From Lachnospiraceae bacterium (lineage in GTDB: Bacteria; Bacillota; Clostridia; Lachnospirales; Lachnospiraceae): a stretch of DNA of 64,000 bases. The translations under genes and the position numbers were made by a program. The stretch's first letter is position 1. Every line of letters begins with the position of its first letter. Below the pieces are notes generated by a model. That model searched no databases and was not told where the DNA came from. It worked only from the letters and a program-made list of their open reading frames with translations. The stretch covers positions 1-64,000 of the forward strand of contig CAJTDB010000005.1 in NCBI GenBank assembly GCA_910574965.1, given 5' to 3'. This document shows positions 16,508 through 24,693 of the stretch, piece after piece.

Positions 16508-16770
16508 GTGCTTTTTGCCCCTTGGCAAAATAAAATACCCCAATACAAGCATGATTCATTACAGCTCTTTCGAAAGAAAGATTCTATAACTGATTTTTTA
16601 AAAACCTTAATATGGAATGCATCAAAGCGCCAAAGGCAGACAGCAGAGCGAATACCAGAACTAGGTATGGAATTTACGGCTGACGAAGAGAATACCACTG
16701 TACGAAACTCCAAAAATGAGTTAAAATAAAGTATAACCGTATACCAAAATTCATAAAGGAGCAATGAAAT
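16508..16770. other. Leader region upstream of the epimerase gene
   Basis: No supported gene. An open frame at 16508-16729 overlaps the -35 of the divergent promoter and has no ribosome site. GTATAACCGTATAC (16731-16744) is a palindrome just upstream of the AraD ribosome site and may be an operator or part of the promoter. Promoter not clearly identified. Confidence 0.45.
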
Positions 16771-17463
16771 ATGTTAGAAGAACTGAAACAGAAAGTATTT
16801 GAAGCCAATATGCTGCTTCCTAAGTACGGGCTTGTGACCTTTACGTGGGGAAATGTCAGCGCCATTGACCGGGAGAGCGGATTGTTCATCATTAAGCCCA
16901 GCGGTGTGGATTATGAGAAGATGACGGCGGAAGATATGGTCGTCATGGATCTGAAGGGCAATAAGGTGGAAGGGCGTTATAAGCCGTCCTCTGATACGCC
17001 TACGCATCTGGAACTCTATAAGGCGTTTCCGGAGATGGGCGGTATTGTGCACACCCATTCTTCTTATGCTACAAGCTGGGCGCAGGCGGGAAGAAGCATT
17101 CCCTGCTATGGAACGACCCATGCAGACTATATATATGGAGAGATTCCCTGTGTTCGCTGTCTGACAAAAGAAGAGATCGAAGGTGCCTATGAGGAAAATA
17201 CCGGGCATTTGATCGTAAATTCCTTCCGGGAAATGGGAAAGGATGTAATGGCAGTTCCGGCGGTCCTTTGTAAAAATCATGGTCCCTTTGCATGGGGCAA
17301 AGACGCACATGAAGCCGTTCATAATGCGGTGGTTCTGGAAGAAGTGGCAAAGATGGCATATCGGGCGGAGACGATCAACGCGCGTATTCAGCCGGCACCT
17401 CAGGAGCTGCAGGACAAGCATTATTACCGGAAACACGGTGCCAATGCATACTACGGACAGTAA
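16771..17463 (+). CDS. araD: L-ribulose-5-phosphate 4-epimerase (class II aldolase family)
   Basis: A 230-aa zinc enzyme converting L-ribulose 5-phosphate to D-xylulose 5-phosphate. Zn ligands are visible as [12 protein letters not shown] (near residues 93-97) and a later His in [20 protein letters not shown] and KPSGVDY are the phosphate-binding parts. The C-terminus [10 protein letters not shown] carries the catalytic Tyr of AraD and distinguishes it from fuculose aldolases. Length matches the family (about 231 aa). Ribosome site AAAGGAG precedes ATG 16771. It works with the AraB-type kinase at 13433 and the transketolase genes downstream. Confidence 0.92.
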   Translation: MLEELKQKVFEANMLLPKYGLVTFTWGNVSAIDRESGLFIIKPSGVDYEKMTAEDMVVMDLKGNKVEGRYKPSSDTPTHLELYKAFPEMGGIVHTHSSYATSWAQAGRSIPCYGTTHADYIYGEIPCVRCLTKEEIEGAYEENTGHLIVNSFREMGKDVMAVPAVLCKNHGPFAWGKDAHEAVHNAVVLEEVAKMAYRAETINARIQPAPQELQDKHYYRKHGANAYYGQ

Positions 17464-17500
17464 TTATAAAGAATACATTCAGAAGAGATAGAAAACAGCA

Positions 17501-17540
17501 AAAGGACTACTGCAAATAAATCTGCAGCGGTCCTTTTTTT
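17501..17540 (+). terminator. Terminator after araD
   Basis: AAAGGAC-ta-CTGCA...TGCAG-cg-GTCCTTT followed by TTTT. Confidence 0.88.
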
Positions 17541-17598
17541 ACACATAAAAAAGAGAAAATATATAGTAGAATAAAAAAACTAAATACAAAGAAACAGA

Positions 17599-17627
17599 TT
17601 GACAATTTCGAGAAAATGCGATATTCT
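17599..17627 (+). promoter_or_regulatory. Promoter of the transketolase genes
   Basis: TTGACA (17599-17604), 17 bp, TATTCT (17622-17627). Confidence 0.7.
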
Positions 17628-17648
17628 TAATGTGAAACAAGGGTAAAA

Positions 17649-17665
17649 AGTTTATTGTATAAACT
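17649..17665. promoter_or_regulatory. ROK/XylR-type operator
   Basis: The perfect 17-bp palindrome AGTTTATTGTATAAACT sits about 15 bp after the predicted transcription start. It shares TTTATT-NN-ATAAACT with the site at 7420-7437 and resembles Bacillus XylR operators. Confidence 0.65.
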
Positions 17666-17728
17666 AATAGACCTGATTCGGCAAAACCCAGAACCAGAAA
17701 ACCGGCATAAGTCTTTGGGGGAGCTTAA

Positions 17729-17860
17729 GAGGGCTTTCGAAGGCGGATGCGGGACTATAACAGCATCAGCATTAGAAAGCCCGGAAGGATTTTCGGACTC
17801 GAAGGAGGCGGAAAATCCTTCCGTATGAGAGGGCTTTCGAAGGCGGATGCGGGACTATAA
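17729..17860 (+). repeat. 100-bp hairpin repeat upstream of transketolase (1.3 copies)
   Basis: About 32 bp (GAGGGCTTTCGAAGG...GGGACTATAA) occur at 17729-17760 and again at 17829-17860, a 100-bp period. The full unit folds as GCATC / AGAAAGCCC / GGAAGGATTTTC ... GAAAATCCTTCC / GGGCTTTC / GATGC, a long interrupted stem. It ends at the ribosome site of the transketolase gene (TAGGAGG). A related unit, tandemly repeated, lies upstream of fabG at 59086-59304. Confidence 0.8.
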
Positions 17861-17877
17861 TAGGAGGACTGTTACTT

Positions 17878-18723
17878 ATGGAGGAAATGAAAAAACGGTA
17901 TCTGGAGCGAATGAGCGCCCAGATCCGCAAAACGGCGCTTGAAACGATCCAGACGGCAGGGTCCGGGCACATTGGAGGATCATTTTCCATTGCGGAGATT
18001 CTTTCGGTGCTCTATTTTGACAAGATGCAGGTTGATCCGGCGGATCCGAAGCGGGAGAACAGAGACCGCTTTGTTATTTCTAAAGGACACTGTTCGCCGG
18101 CAGTATATACGACGCTGGCGCTGAGAGGATTCTTTCCGGCGGAGCATCTGAAAACATTCCGTGAGATCACCAGCGATCTGTCCGGGCATGTAGAGATGCA
18201 TGTACCTGGAGTGGATATGTCCACAGGCTCCCTTGGGCAAGGACTGTCGGTAGCGCTCGGTATGGCATTGTACGGGAAATGCAAAGGGTACCAGAACCAT
18301 GTGTATTGTGTCCTTGGAGACGGAGAGATCCAGGAAGGACAGGTATGGGAAGCGGCAATGGCAGCAGGATTTTACAAAGCGGATAATCTGATTGCGGTTG
18401 TTGACAACAATAAACTCCAGTTGGACGGAGCGCTGGATGAAGTCATGTCGCCCTACCCCATCGGCGATAAATTCAAAGCGTTCGGATGGAAAGTCTTAGA
18501 AGCGGACGGACACGATGTCGAACAGCTCTCGGCTGCCTTTGATCTGGCAAAAAAATCAAAAGGACAGCCGGTTATGATCGTGGCAGATACCGTCAAAGGA
18601 AAAGGTGTTTCCGTGTTCGAAAACCAGGTTCGTTTCCATGGAGGGCATCCGACAAAAGAAGAGTTTGAAACGGCTTACAGAGAGCTGAATGAGCAGCTTG
18701 CAGGACTGGAGGGGCAGAGATAA
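17878..18723 (+). CDS. Transketolase, N-terminal (TPP-binding) subunit
   Basis: A 281-aa half of a split transketolase. It carries the TPP/Mg motif GDGEIQEGQVWEAAMAAGFYKADNL-like block (GDGEIQEGQ near residue 145, then NNK) and GHIGGSFSIAEIL near the N-terminus. It transfers two-carbon units between pentose, heptulose and triose phosphates. The partner subunit starts 2 bp after its stop. Placement beside araD and the xylulokinase locus fits disposal of xylulose 5-phosphate. ATG 17878 has GGAGGAC upstream at the end of the hairpin repeat. Confidence 0.93.
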   Translation: MEEMKKRYLERMSAQIRKTALETIQTAGSGHIGGSFSIAEILSVLYFDKMQVDPADPKRENRDRFVISKGHCSPAVYTTLALRGFFPAEHLKTFREITSDLSGHVEMHVPGVDMSTGSLGQGLSVALGMALYGKCKGYQNHVYCVLGDGEIQEGQVWEAAMAAGFYKADNLIAVVDNNKLQLDGALDEVMSPYPIGDKFKAFGWKVLEADGHDVEQLSAAFDLAKKSKGQPVMIVADTVKGKGVSVFENQVRFHGGHPTKEEFETAYRELNEQLAGLEGQR

Positions 18724-18724
18724 G

Positions 18725-19666
18725 ATGGGAGAGAAAATATCGACAAGAGAAGCATATGGAAGAGCGCTGGAGGAGTTTGGGGCAGACGAGAAAATCTATG
18801 TGTTTGATTCCGACCTGAAAAGCTGCACGATGACCGCGTATTTTGCAGAGAAATATCCGTCGCGCTTTTTCAATATGGGGATAGCAGAGGCGAATATGGT
18901 AGATGTGGCAGCAGGAATGGCTTCCTGCGGAGCGACGGCGCTCGTACATACGTTCGCAATGTTTGCGGCAGGAAGGGTCTATGACCAGGTCCGCAACAGT
19001 GTGGCTTATCCCGGACTGAATGTGAAAGTAGTCGGAAGCCATGCGGGACTGACGGTGGGAGAAGACGGAGCGACGCATCAGTGCATTGAAGATATCGGCC
19101 TGATGCGCACGATGCCTGGAATGACCGTTGTTGTTCCGTGCGACGGACATGAAACCCGATTGGCAGTGAAGGCGGTCTTAGAGTACAAAGGGCCCTGCTA
19201 TGTGCGGACTGGCCGCTGTGCGCTGGATAACGTGACGGACCGGTTTGCAGATTATCAATTTGAACTGGGAAAAGGAATCCGTCTGACAAACGGAAAGGAT
19301 GTGACGATTATCGCCTGCGGGCTTATGGTGCAGGAGTCTTTGAAGGCGGCAAAACTTTTAGAGGCAGAGGGGATCCATGCACGCGTGATCGATATGCATA
19401 CGATTAAACCCATTGACCGGGAGCTGATCCTGGCGGCAGCAGAGGAGACCGGTGCGATTGTCACGGCAGAAGAACATAATGTAATCGGCGGTCTTGGGGG
19501 CGCGGTTGCCGAGGTGCTCAGTACGGCCCGTCCGACTCCCCTGGAGATCGTAGGGGTGAAAGACTGCTTTGGCCACTCCGGCCATCCGGAGGAACTGCTT
19601 CGCCACTTTGGGCTTGCGCCTGAAGATGTGGCAGCGGCGGCAAAAAGAGCTATGGCAAGAAAATAA
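18725..19666 (+). CDS. Transketolase, C-terminal (pyrimidine-binding) subunit
   Basis: A 313-aa second half. GIAEANMVDVAAGMASCGATALVHTFAMFA includes the catalytic Glu of transketolases (IAEANM), and HAGLTVGEDGATHQCIEDI is the ring-binding region. ATG 18725 was chosen because it follows GGAGGGG and lies right after the N-subunit stop; the frame starting at 18689 would overlap that gene. The pair is translated together. Confidence 0.93.
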   Translation: MGEKISTREAYGRALEEFGADEKIYVFDSDLKSCTMTAYFAEKYPSRFFNMGIAEANMVDVAAGMASCGATALVHTFAMFAAGRVYDQVRNSVAYPGLNVKVVGSHAGLTVGEDGATHQCIEDIGLMRTMPGMTVVVPCDGHETRLAVKAVLEYKGPCYVRTGRCALDNVTDRFADYQFELGKGIRLTNGKDVTIIACGLMVQESLKAAKLLEAEGIHARVIDMHTIKPIDRELILAAAEETGAIVTAEEHNVIGGLGGAVAEVLSTARPTPLEIVGVKDCFGHSGHPEELLRHFGLAPEDVAAAAKRAMARK

Positions 19667-19740
19667 CCAATACATTCTATTTCAGACATACACTGACGCG
19701 TAAAGGCCATGTCTGTGGTCTGCGTGAAAGCAGATAGAAA

Positions 19741-19805
19741 CCCTGGGCGTCCGTTACAGGAGAACGAACAAATGTTCGGTCTAGATGGATGCCCAGGGCT
19801 TTTTG
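19741..19805 (+). terminator. Terminator of the transketolase genes, with LexA-like palindrome in the loop
   Basis: CCCTGGGCgTCC pairs with GGAtGCCCAGGG, followed by CTTTTTGG. The loop contains CGAACAAATGTTCG (19765-19778), which matches the Firmicutes SOS-box pattern but is probably incidental. Confidence 0.75.
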
Positions 19806-19835
19806 GCTGGTGCACGCTGGATGAAAGAGCAGGAA

Positions 19836-21092
19836 TCATAGGTATTCTGGCATCTCTTTTGACGGGCGTTCTTCTCCTTCAATGGCTTCCCGGATATAAT
19901 CCATAAGCGTATTTTCCTGGAATCTCTGTTCAAGCACCATATAATAGCCGCCCAGTAAAATAGTATCATCCTCCAGAGTGGAAAAACGGATAGTCAGACT
20001 TTCCAGAATAAACGGATGAACGAAATTTTTCAGCGACTGTTTGACCTTGTCCAGAAAGGGACCGTGGTTCGGATAATCTTCTCCTAAGATGATGCAGTCC
20101 GGATTGATGAGATAAATCAGGCTGGAAAGTCCGTATCCGAGCATCCAGGCCAGTTTTTCCATGGCATAGACAGCCAGAGGGTCTTTGCCCTTATATGCCT
20201 GTACGATCTCCGCGTAGGTACTGGATTCCTGGAGGCTGGTGTTTGGGAACTCAAAGAGGCGTTCCTGCATGTAGCGAATGGCACTGTCGGTACCGGAGTA
20301 ATATTCGTAGATGCCGTTGCTTGCGCCGATGGTTCGGCAGGCATTGAAGTTGACTCCCATATGTCCGATTTCACCGGCAATTCCGATCTGTCCCCGGACC
20401 ATTCGGCCTTCAATGACGATGCCTGCGCCGACGCCCAGCCCGATGGAGCGGAGTGTAGCCAGGCTGGAGATGGGACTGTCGTGGGCTTTTTCAAGAGCTT
20501 TCCATTCGGCATAGGCGGCAAGCCGTGCGTCGTGCTCGGACAAGACGGGGATCCGAAGTGCCTCCTCCAGCATATGGGGAATGTTGATAAGACTCAGTTG
20601 TTCAAAGCCGGTTACGAGGGCGATATCGTGATTCCGGCGAAGATACGGCCCCGGCATACCGACACAGATTCCAAAGATATTTTTTGGAGGAATCCCGTCG
20701 ATCAGCTTTTGGATATCTTGAAGGAGCTGCTGATAAATGCGGTGTACGTCTTCCCGGACCGAGATTTTTCTGCGGCTGCAGGAGACGGGTATGCCGCTTA
20801 AGGTATACAAGCAGATCCGGCAGTCCTTTCGATTGATGCTTACAGAGACTGTATACATGTTTTCCGAGCGAAAGTGCAGAAGTTCTCCGCGTTTGACGGT
20901 CTTGCCGTCGTTGTTGGATGTGATGATTCCAATGTCCAGAAATTCATTGATGATATTTGTGATGGTTGTTTTGTGAAGTCCCGTTTTGGCTGCCAGCTCG
21001 TGTCTTGTCATGTGGCTGTTTTCCATGAGGATTTTTAGAACAAGACATCGGTTGACCTTTTGCATTTCGTTGCTGTTGATTCCAAGTTTCAT
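19836..21092 (-). CDS. ROK family transcriptional repressor (second copy)
   Basis: A 418-aa regulator with an N-terminal helix-turn-helix (MTRHELAAKTGLHKTTITNIINEFLD, about residues 29-54) and a ROK domain with IGLGVGAGIVIEG and GIAGEIGHMGVNF. The zinc motif is degenerate (ACRTIGASNGIYEYYS), with one Cys kept. It is a paralogue of the protein at 7446-8693. It is convergent with the transketolase genes and divergent from the RpiR gene at 21426. TTTAT-N3-ATAAA sites upstream of the transketolase promoter are candidate targets. The inducer is likely a pentose or pentulose; this is inferred from context. Confidence 0.92.
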   Translation of the reverse strand: MKLGINSNEMQKVNRCLVLKILMENSHMTRHELAAKTGLHKTTITNIINEFLDIGIITSNNDGKTVKRGELLHFRSENMYTVSVSINRKDCRICLYTLSGIPVSCSRRKISVREDVHRIYQQLLQDIQKLIDGIPPKNIFGICVGMPGPYLRRNHDIALVTGFEQLSLINIPHMLEEALRIPVLSEHDARLAAYAEWKALEKAHDSPISSLATLRSIGLGVGAGIVIEGRMVRGQIGIAGEIGHMGVNFNACRTIGASNGIYEYYSGTDSAIRYMQERLFEFPNTSLQESSTYAEIVQAYKGKDPLAVYAMEKLAWMLGYGLSSLIYLINPDCIILGEDYPNHGPFLDKVKQSLKNFVHPFILESLTIRFSTLEDDTILLGGYYMVLEQRFQENTLMDYIREAIEGEERPSKEMPEYL

Positions 21093-21425
21093 TTCCTGTT
21101 CCCTTTTGTAAGTGTCTAAAATGATGCCGGATCTTTAGCCGTTCGCATTTGCCGGCGCGTTCTATAATGCATCTTGTCTTATATTTCTCATTTTGTCAAT
21201 ATGTTTTTGCGGAGAAAATAAAGCCGGGCTGCGAAGTGAAATGAAACTGGAAATAATTCAAAATGAAGTGCAAAAAGACAAAATAGACAAAAACAAGGTG
21301 TATTTTTCGAAGAATAGAATATAAATATGTAAAAAATACACAAAATAAAATGGAATATTTACTCCAAAAATACATGATGCTACAATAAAATCAACAAAGG
21401 GATGTCAGAAAGTGAAGCGTAGAAA
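21093..21425. other. Divergent regulatory region between ROK and RpiR genes
   Basis: AT-rich, no gene. TTGACA on the minus strand (21199-21194) is a candidate -35 for the ROK gene but has no good -10. ATTTTTCGAAGAAT (21302-21315) is a near-palindrome, and the operator-like site at 21351 is listed separately. Confidence 0.5.
21351..21366. promoter_or_regulatory. Possible RpiR-family operator
   Basis: TGGAATATTTACTCCA is an imperfect 16-bp palindrome (TGGA...TCCA) 60 bp before the RpiR-type gene, the usual place for autoregulation. Confidence 0.4.
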
Positions 21426-22280
21426 ATGAAAAATATGAAGGATATTTTGGTTAAAATACGTTTTTTGATCCCGTCGCTTCCAAGAGCGGAGAAAGCTATC
21501 GCAGAGGCATTAGCAGAGCATCCGGAAGCAATTACTTATATGACATTATCAGAAATATCAAAAGAGTCCGGAAGCAGCGAGGCTTCTGTTATCCGGTTCT
21601 GCAAGAGAATGGGATTCGGCGGGTATTCGGCACTGCAGCAGGCCATTGCAGAGGCTATGGAGGGAGCGGACGAAACACATGCAGAGGAACTTCAGGTCTC
21701 TCATGAAGACAGCATGTATGAGATTATACAGAAAGTCTACCAGAGCAATGTACAGACACTGACGGATACGATGGTCCTGGTCAGCGAACAGTGCGAACGG
21801 GCGCTGGAGGCGCTTCTTGCTGCTAAGTCCATCCATTTCTTTGGGGCCGGAGATGCTTACGCGGTCTGCCAGCTTGCATATATGAAATTCAAAAGACTGG
21901 GGATTCCGTGCTCTGCAGAAGGGGACATTATGCTTCAGATGATTACAGCCAGCAATATGTCCCAGGGGGATGTGGCCATTGCCATCTCCTATGACGGAAG
22001 GTCCAAGAATGTGGTGGAAGCCCTTCGGATTGCCAAGCAGATGGGAGCTACAACGATCAGTATCACAAAAAAGAACAAAACTCCGCTGCTCCGGTATACG
22101 GATATTAAGCTGTTTATTGCAGTCAACGATTTGTCCTTTGACCGGGAGAAGGTGACCAGGCGGGTGGCGGATCAGTTTATCATAGATGCTCTGTATATGG
22201 GGTATGTGATGCGCTCCGGAAGAAATTACAAAGAGCAGTTAAAGAAAACACAGATTGCCATTGACGGAAATAAAATCTAG
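21426..22280 (+). CDS. MurR/RpiR family transcriptional regulator
   Basis: A 284-aa regulator with an N-terminal HTH_6 domain (YMTLSEISKESGSSEASVIRFCKRMGF, about residues 38-64) and a C-terminal SIS domain (IHFFGAGDAYAVCQLAYMKF, then AIAISYDGRSKNVVEALRIAKQMGA) that binds phosphosugars. It heads the pentitol/pentulose locus. In E. coli the homologue RpiR/AlsR controls rpiB and the allose importer, a comparable gene set. Ribosome site is weak (AAGTGAAG). It ends 49 bp before the epimerase gene. Confidence 0.92.
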   Translation: MKNMKDILVKIRFLIPSLPRAEKAIAEALAEHPEAITYMTLSEISKESGSSEASVIRFCKRMGFGGYSALQQAIAEAMEGADETHAEELQVSHEDSMYEIIQKVYQSNVQTLTDTMVLVSEQCERALEALLAAKSIHFFGAGDAYAVCQLAYMKFKRLGIPCSAEGDIMLQMITASNMSQGDVAIAISYDGRSKNVVEALRIAKQMGATTISITKKNKTPLLRYTDIKLFIAVNDLSFDREKVTRRVADQFIIDALYMGYVMRSGRNYKEQLKKTQIAIDGNKI

Positions 22281-22329
22281 AAGCGGCCACGTGCAGAAAC
22301 GCTTTCTGGAGGAAACGGGGGAGAAGACG

Positions 22330-23007
22330 ATGGGGAAACTGGCGCCGTCTATGTTAGAAGCGGATATGCGCTTTCTGGACGAAGAACTGAAACGGATGGA
22401 GCGGGCAGGTGCAGACTATGTACACATTGATGTGATGGATGGTGCCTTTGTGCCGAATCTTGCCTTTGGTATGCGGGAAATCAAAAGCATCCGCTCGTCC
22501 TCCTCGATGGTCTTTGATGTACATATGATGGTACAGGAACCGGTTCGGTTCGTAAAGAGGATGAAGGAAGCAGGAGCGGATGTGATTACCGTTCACTATG
22601 AGGCATGTACGGATTTGGCAAAGACCATCCGGGCCATCCGGGAACTGGGAGTGCGGGCAGGCGTGGCCCTGAATCCGGACACGGGCTTAGGAGTGCTTCA
22701 AGACGAAATCTTAAAACAAGTAGACGTGGTACAGCTTATGACCGCGCAGCCGGGATTAGAGGGCCAGCGCTTTCTTCCTGGGTCCCTTCAGAAGATACAG
22801 GCGCTGAGAAAACGGATGGAAGAGCTGGGCCTTGTATGCGAGATCGAAGTGGATGGGAAGATTGATATGGAAAATGTGCAGGAAGCAGTACGAGCAGGCG
22901 CTTCTGTGATCGTATCCGGGAAAGCGCTTTTTCAGGGGGATTTGGAAAACAACATACAAAAAATGAAACGGCTGATCGAAGAAGCGCTTTCGGAAGGAGG
23001 ATCGTAA
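22330..23007 (+). CDS. Ribulose-phosphate 3-epimerase family protein
   Basis: A 225-aa TIM-barrel enzyme interconverting ribulose 5-phosphate and xylulose 5-phosphate. Metal and catalytic residues are visible: HIDVMDGAFVPN (His/Asp), DVHMMV (His) and EIEVDGKI (Asp). The loop normally reading MSVNPGFGGQ is MTAQPGLEGQRF, so this is a divergent member; D-allulose-6-phosphate epimerase (AlsE) belongs to the same family and is an alternative. ATG 22330 is chosen because the protein then starts MGKLAPSMLEADM as in the family and GGAGGAAA lies upstream. 2 bp before the xylulokinase gene. Confidence 0.85.
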   Translation: MGKLAPSMLEADMRFLDEELKRMERAGADYVHIDVMDGAFVPNLAFGMREIKSIRSSSSMVFDVHMMVQEPVRFVKRMKEAGADVITVHYEACTDLAKTIRAIRELGVRAGVALNPDTGLGVLQDEILKQVDVVQLMTAQPGLEGQRFLPGSLQKIQALRKRMEELGLVCEIEVDGKIDMENVQEAVRAGASVIVSGKALFQGDLENNIQKMKRLIEEALSEGGS

Positions 23008-23009
23008 TT

Positions 23010-24536
23010 ATGAAATATCTCATTGGCGTAGACTTGGGGACCAGTGCAACAAAGACGATCATCATGGATCAGGAGGGACGGATTGCAGCCTCTGCCAGCA
23101 GATCCTATCCGCTCTATGAGCCGGCGAACGGCTGGGCAGAACAGGATCCTCACGACTGGAGAGATGCGGTCATGGCCACCATTCGGGAGGTTGTGTGCAA
23201 AGCGGGAGTTCCCGCAGAGGATGTGGCCGGTATCGGACTGTCCGGACAGATGCATGGCCTGGTGATGCTGGACGAAGACGCGCAGGTGCTCTCCCGCTCG
23301 ATTATCTGGTGTGATGCCAGGGCAAAGAAACAGGAAGATGAAATGTTTCGGATACTGCCGGCAGAAGCCTGGATGGAGCATACAGGCAATCCTCCGCTGG
23401 CAGGCTGGACGGCTGCCAAGCTTTTATGGGTCAGAGAAAACCGGCCTGATCTGTATGCGAAGTGCCGGCACATTCTGCTTCCGAAAGATTATGTCCGCTA
23501 TGAACTGACCGGCGTATTTGCTACAGATGTATCCGATGCATCGGGGATGCAGATGCTCGACGTGAAGAACCGGTGCTGGTCCAAAGAGGTGCTGAAAAAG
23601 CTGGATGTAGATGAAGAAATGCTGGCAAAGGTATACGAAAGTGCGGATATTACCGGATACCTTCGTCCAAAGATCGCAGCGGAGCTTGGACTTACGACCC
23701 GAACGGCAGTAGCGGCCGGCGGCAGCGATAATGCCTGTGCTGCTCTTGGGACCGGCGTTGTGCAGGAAGGGCAGGCATTTACCACCATAGGCACTTCGGC
23801 GGTGGTCTATACACATCTGGACCATTATACGCAGATTCCGGGCGGCGGACTTCATATGTGCTGCTGTGCGGTGCCCGGCTGCTGGCACACGATGGGGGGG
23901 CCTCAGTCGGCGGGACTGTCTGTGGAGTGGTTTAAAAACGGATTCTGCCAGGACTTGACGGCGCAGGCAAAGGCAGAAGGGCGCAGCTTCTATGATCTGA
24001 TGAATGAACTGGCGGAGAAAATACCGGTCGGAAGCGACAAGCTGATCTACCTTCCGTTCTTGATGGGAGAACGTACGCCGCATTTGCAGGCGGATTATCG
24101 CGGGGCATTTCTCGGACTCAATACTGTGCATACAAAGGCTCATATGCTTCGGGCTATTATGGAAGGCATCGTATACTGCCTGGCGGACTGCAATGAGCTT
24201 CTGAGAGATCAGGGGGTGCGTGTCCGGACGATGCGTGTGTGCGGAGGCGGGAGCAGAAGCCCTCTCTGGAGAAGAATGATGGCAGATCTCTATGAATGCG
24301 ATGTGCGCACACTTTGTCAGGAAGAGGGCCCGGCTTATGGCGGAGCGGTTCTTGCAGGAGCAGGGACGAATGTCTTCTCTTCTGTTCAGGATGCCTGCAG
24401 CCGGTTTATAAAGGAAAAAGACCGAACGCTTTTAAATTCTGAAGAAGCAGAAATTTACAAAAGATACCACAGAATCTACAAACGTATGTACGAATCTCTT
24501 CTGGACAGCTATCTGGAATTGGCAAAAGTTGACTGA
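23010..24536 (+). CDS. xylB: Xylulokinase (FGGY family), first copy
   Basis: A 508-aa kinase phosphorylating D-xylulose at C5. Seen are the ATP-fold start YLIGVDLGTSATKTIIMD, the sugar-binding LSGQMHGLVML (Met-His contact of XylB), IIWCDARAKKQ, GGSDNACAALGTG and CGGGSRSPLWRRMMADL. Length is as usual for XylB. Ribosome site GGAGGAT precedes ATG 23010. A second xylulokinase at 31000 has similar motifs, so one of the two may act on another ketose. Confidence 0.9.
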   Translation: MKYLIGVDLGTSATKTIIMDQEGRIAASASRSYPLYEPANGWAEQDPHDWRDAVMATIREVVCKAGVPAEDVAGIGLSGQMHGLVMLDEDAQVLSRSIIWCDARAKKQEDEMFRILPAEAWMEHTGNPPLAGWTAAKLLWVRENRPDLYAKCRHILLPKDYVRYELTGVFATDVSDASGMQMLDVKNRCWSKEVLKKLDVDEEMLAKVYESADITGYLRPKIAAELGLTTRTAVAAGGSDNACAALGTGVVQEGQAFTTIGTSAVVYTHLDHYTQIPGGGLHMCCCAVPGCWHTMGGPQSAGLSVEWFKNGFCQDLTAQAKAEGRSFYDLMNELAEKIPVGSDKLIYLPFLMGERTPHLQADYRGAFLGLNTVHTKAHMLRAIMEGIVYCLADCNELLRDQGVRVRTMRVCGGGSRSPLWRRMMADLYECDVRTLCQEEGPAYGGAVLAGAGTNVFSSVQDACSRFIKEKDRTLLNSEEAEIYKRYHRIYKRMYESLLDSYLELAKVD

Positions 24537-24613
24537 ATAGATAGAAAATTATGCAAAATGCCGGTATATTGTAGAAAAGACACGAAAGAATGAACAAAAC
24601 CACAAATATTTCA

Positions 24614-24667
24614 TTGACAAAATACTTATAAAGTTGTATCATTCAACTAATATGTAATAGTTGATTG
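24614..24667 (+). promoter_or_regulatory. Promoter and palindromic operators of the sugar importer genes
   Basis: TTGACA (24614-24619), 17 bp, TATCAT (24637-24642). AGTTGTATCATTCAACT (24632-24648) overlaps the -10, and the inverted pair TCAACTA...TAGTTGA (24643-24664) follows at once. Both look like repressor sites for one of the local regulators. Confidence 0.65.
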
Positions 24668-24693
24668 GACTAAAATAAAACAGAAAGCGAGAG

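Noticed and set aside
16508-16729. 73-codon plus-strand ORF upstream of araD
   Set aside because: Begins inside the divergent promoter, no ribosome site, no domain recognised; could be a gene scar but not supported.
19765-19778. LexA box CGAACAAATGTTCG
   Set aside because: Lies in the loop of a terminator with no promoter; GAAC-N4-GTTC is expected about once per 65 kb by chance and occurs three times here (also 13050 inside GH32 coding and 61754).
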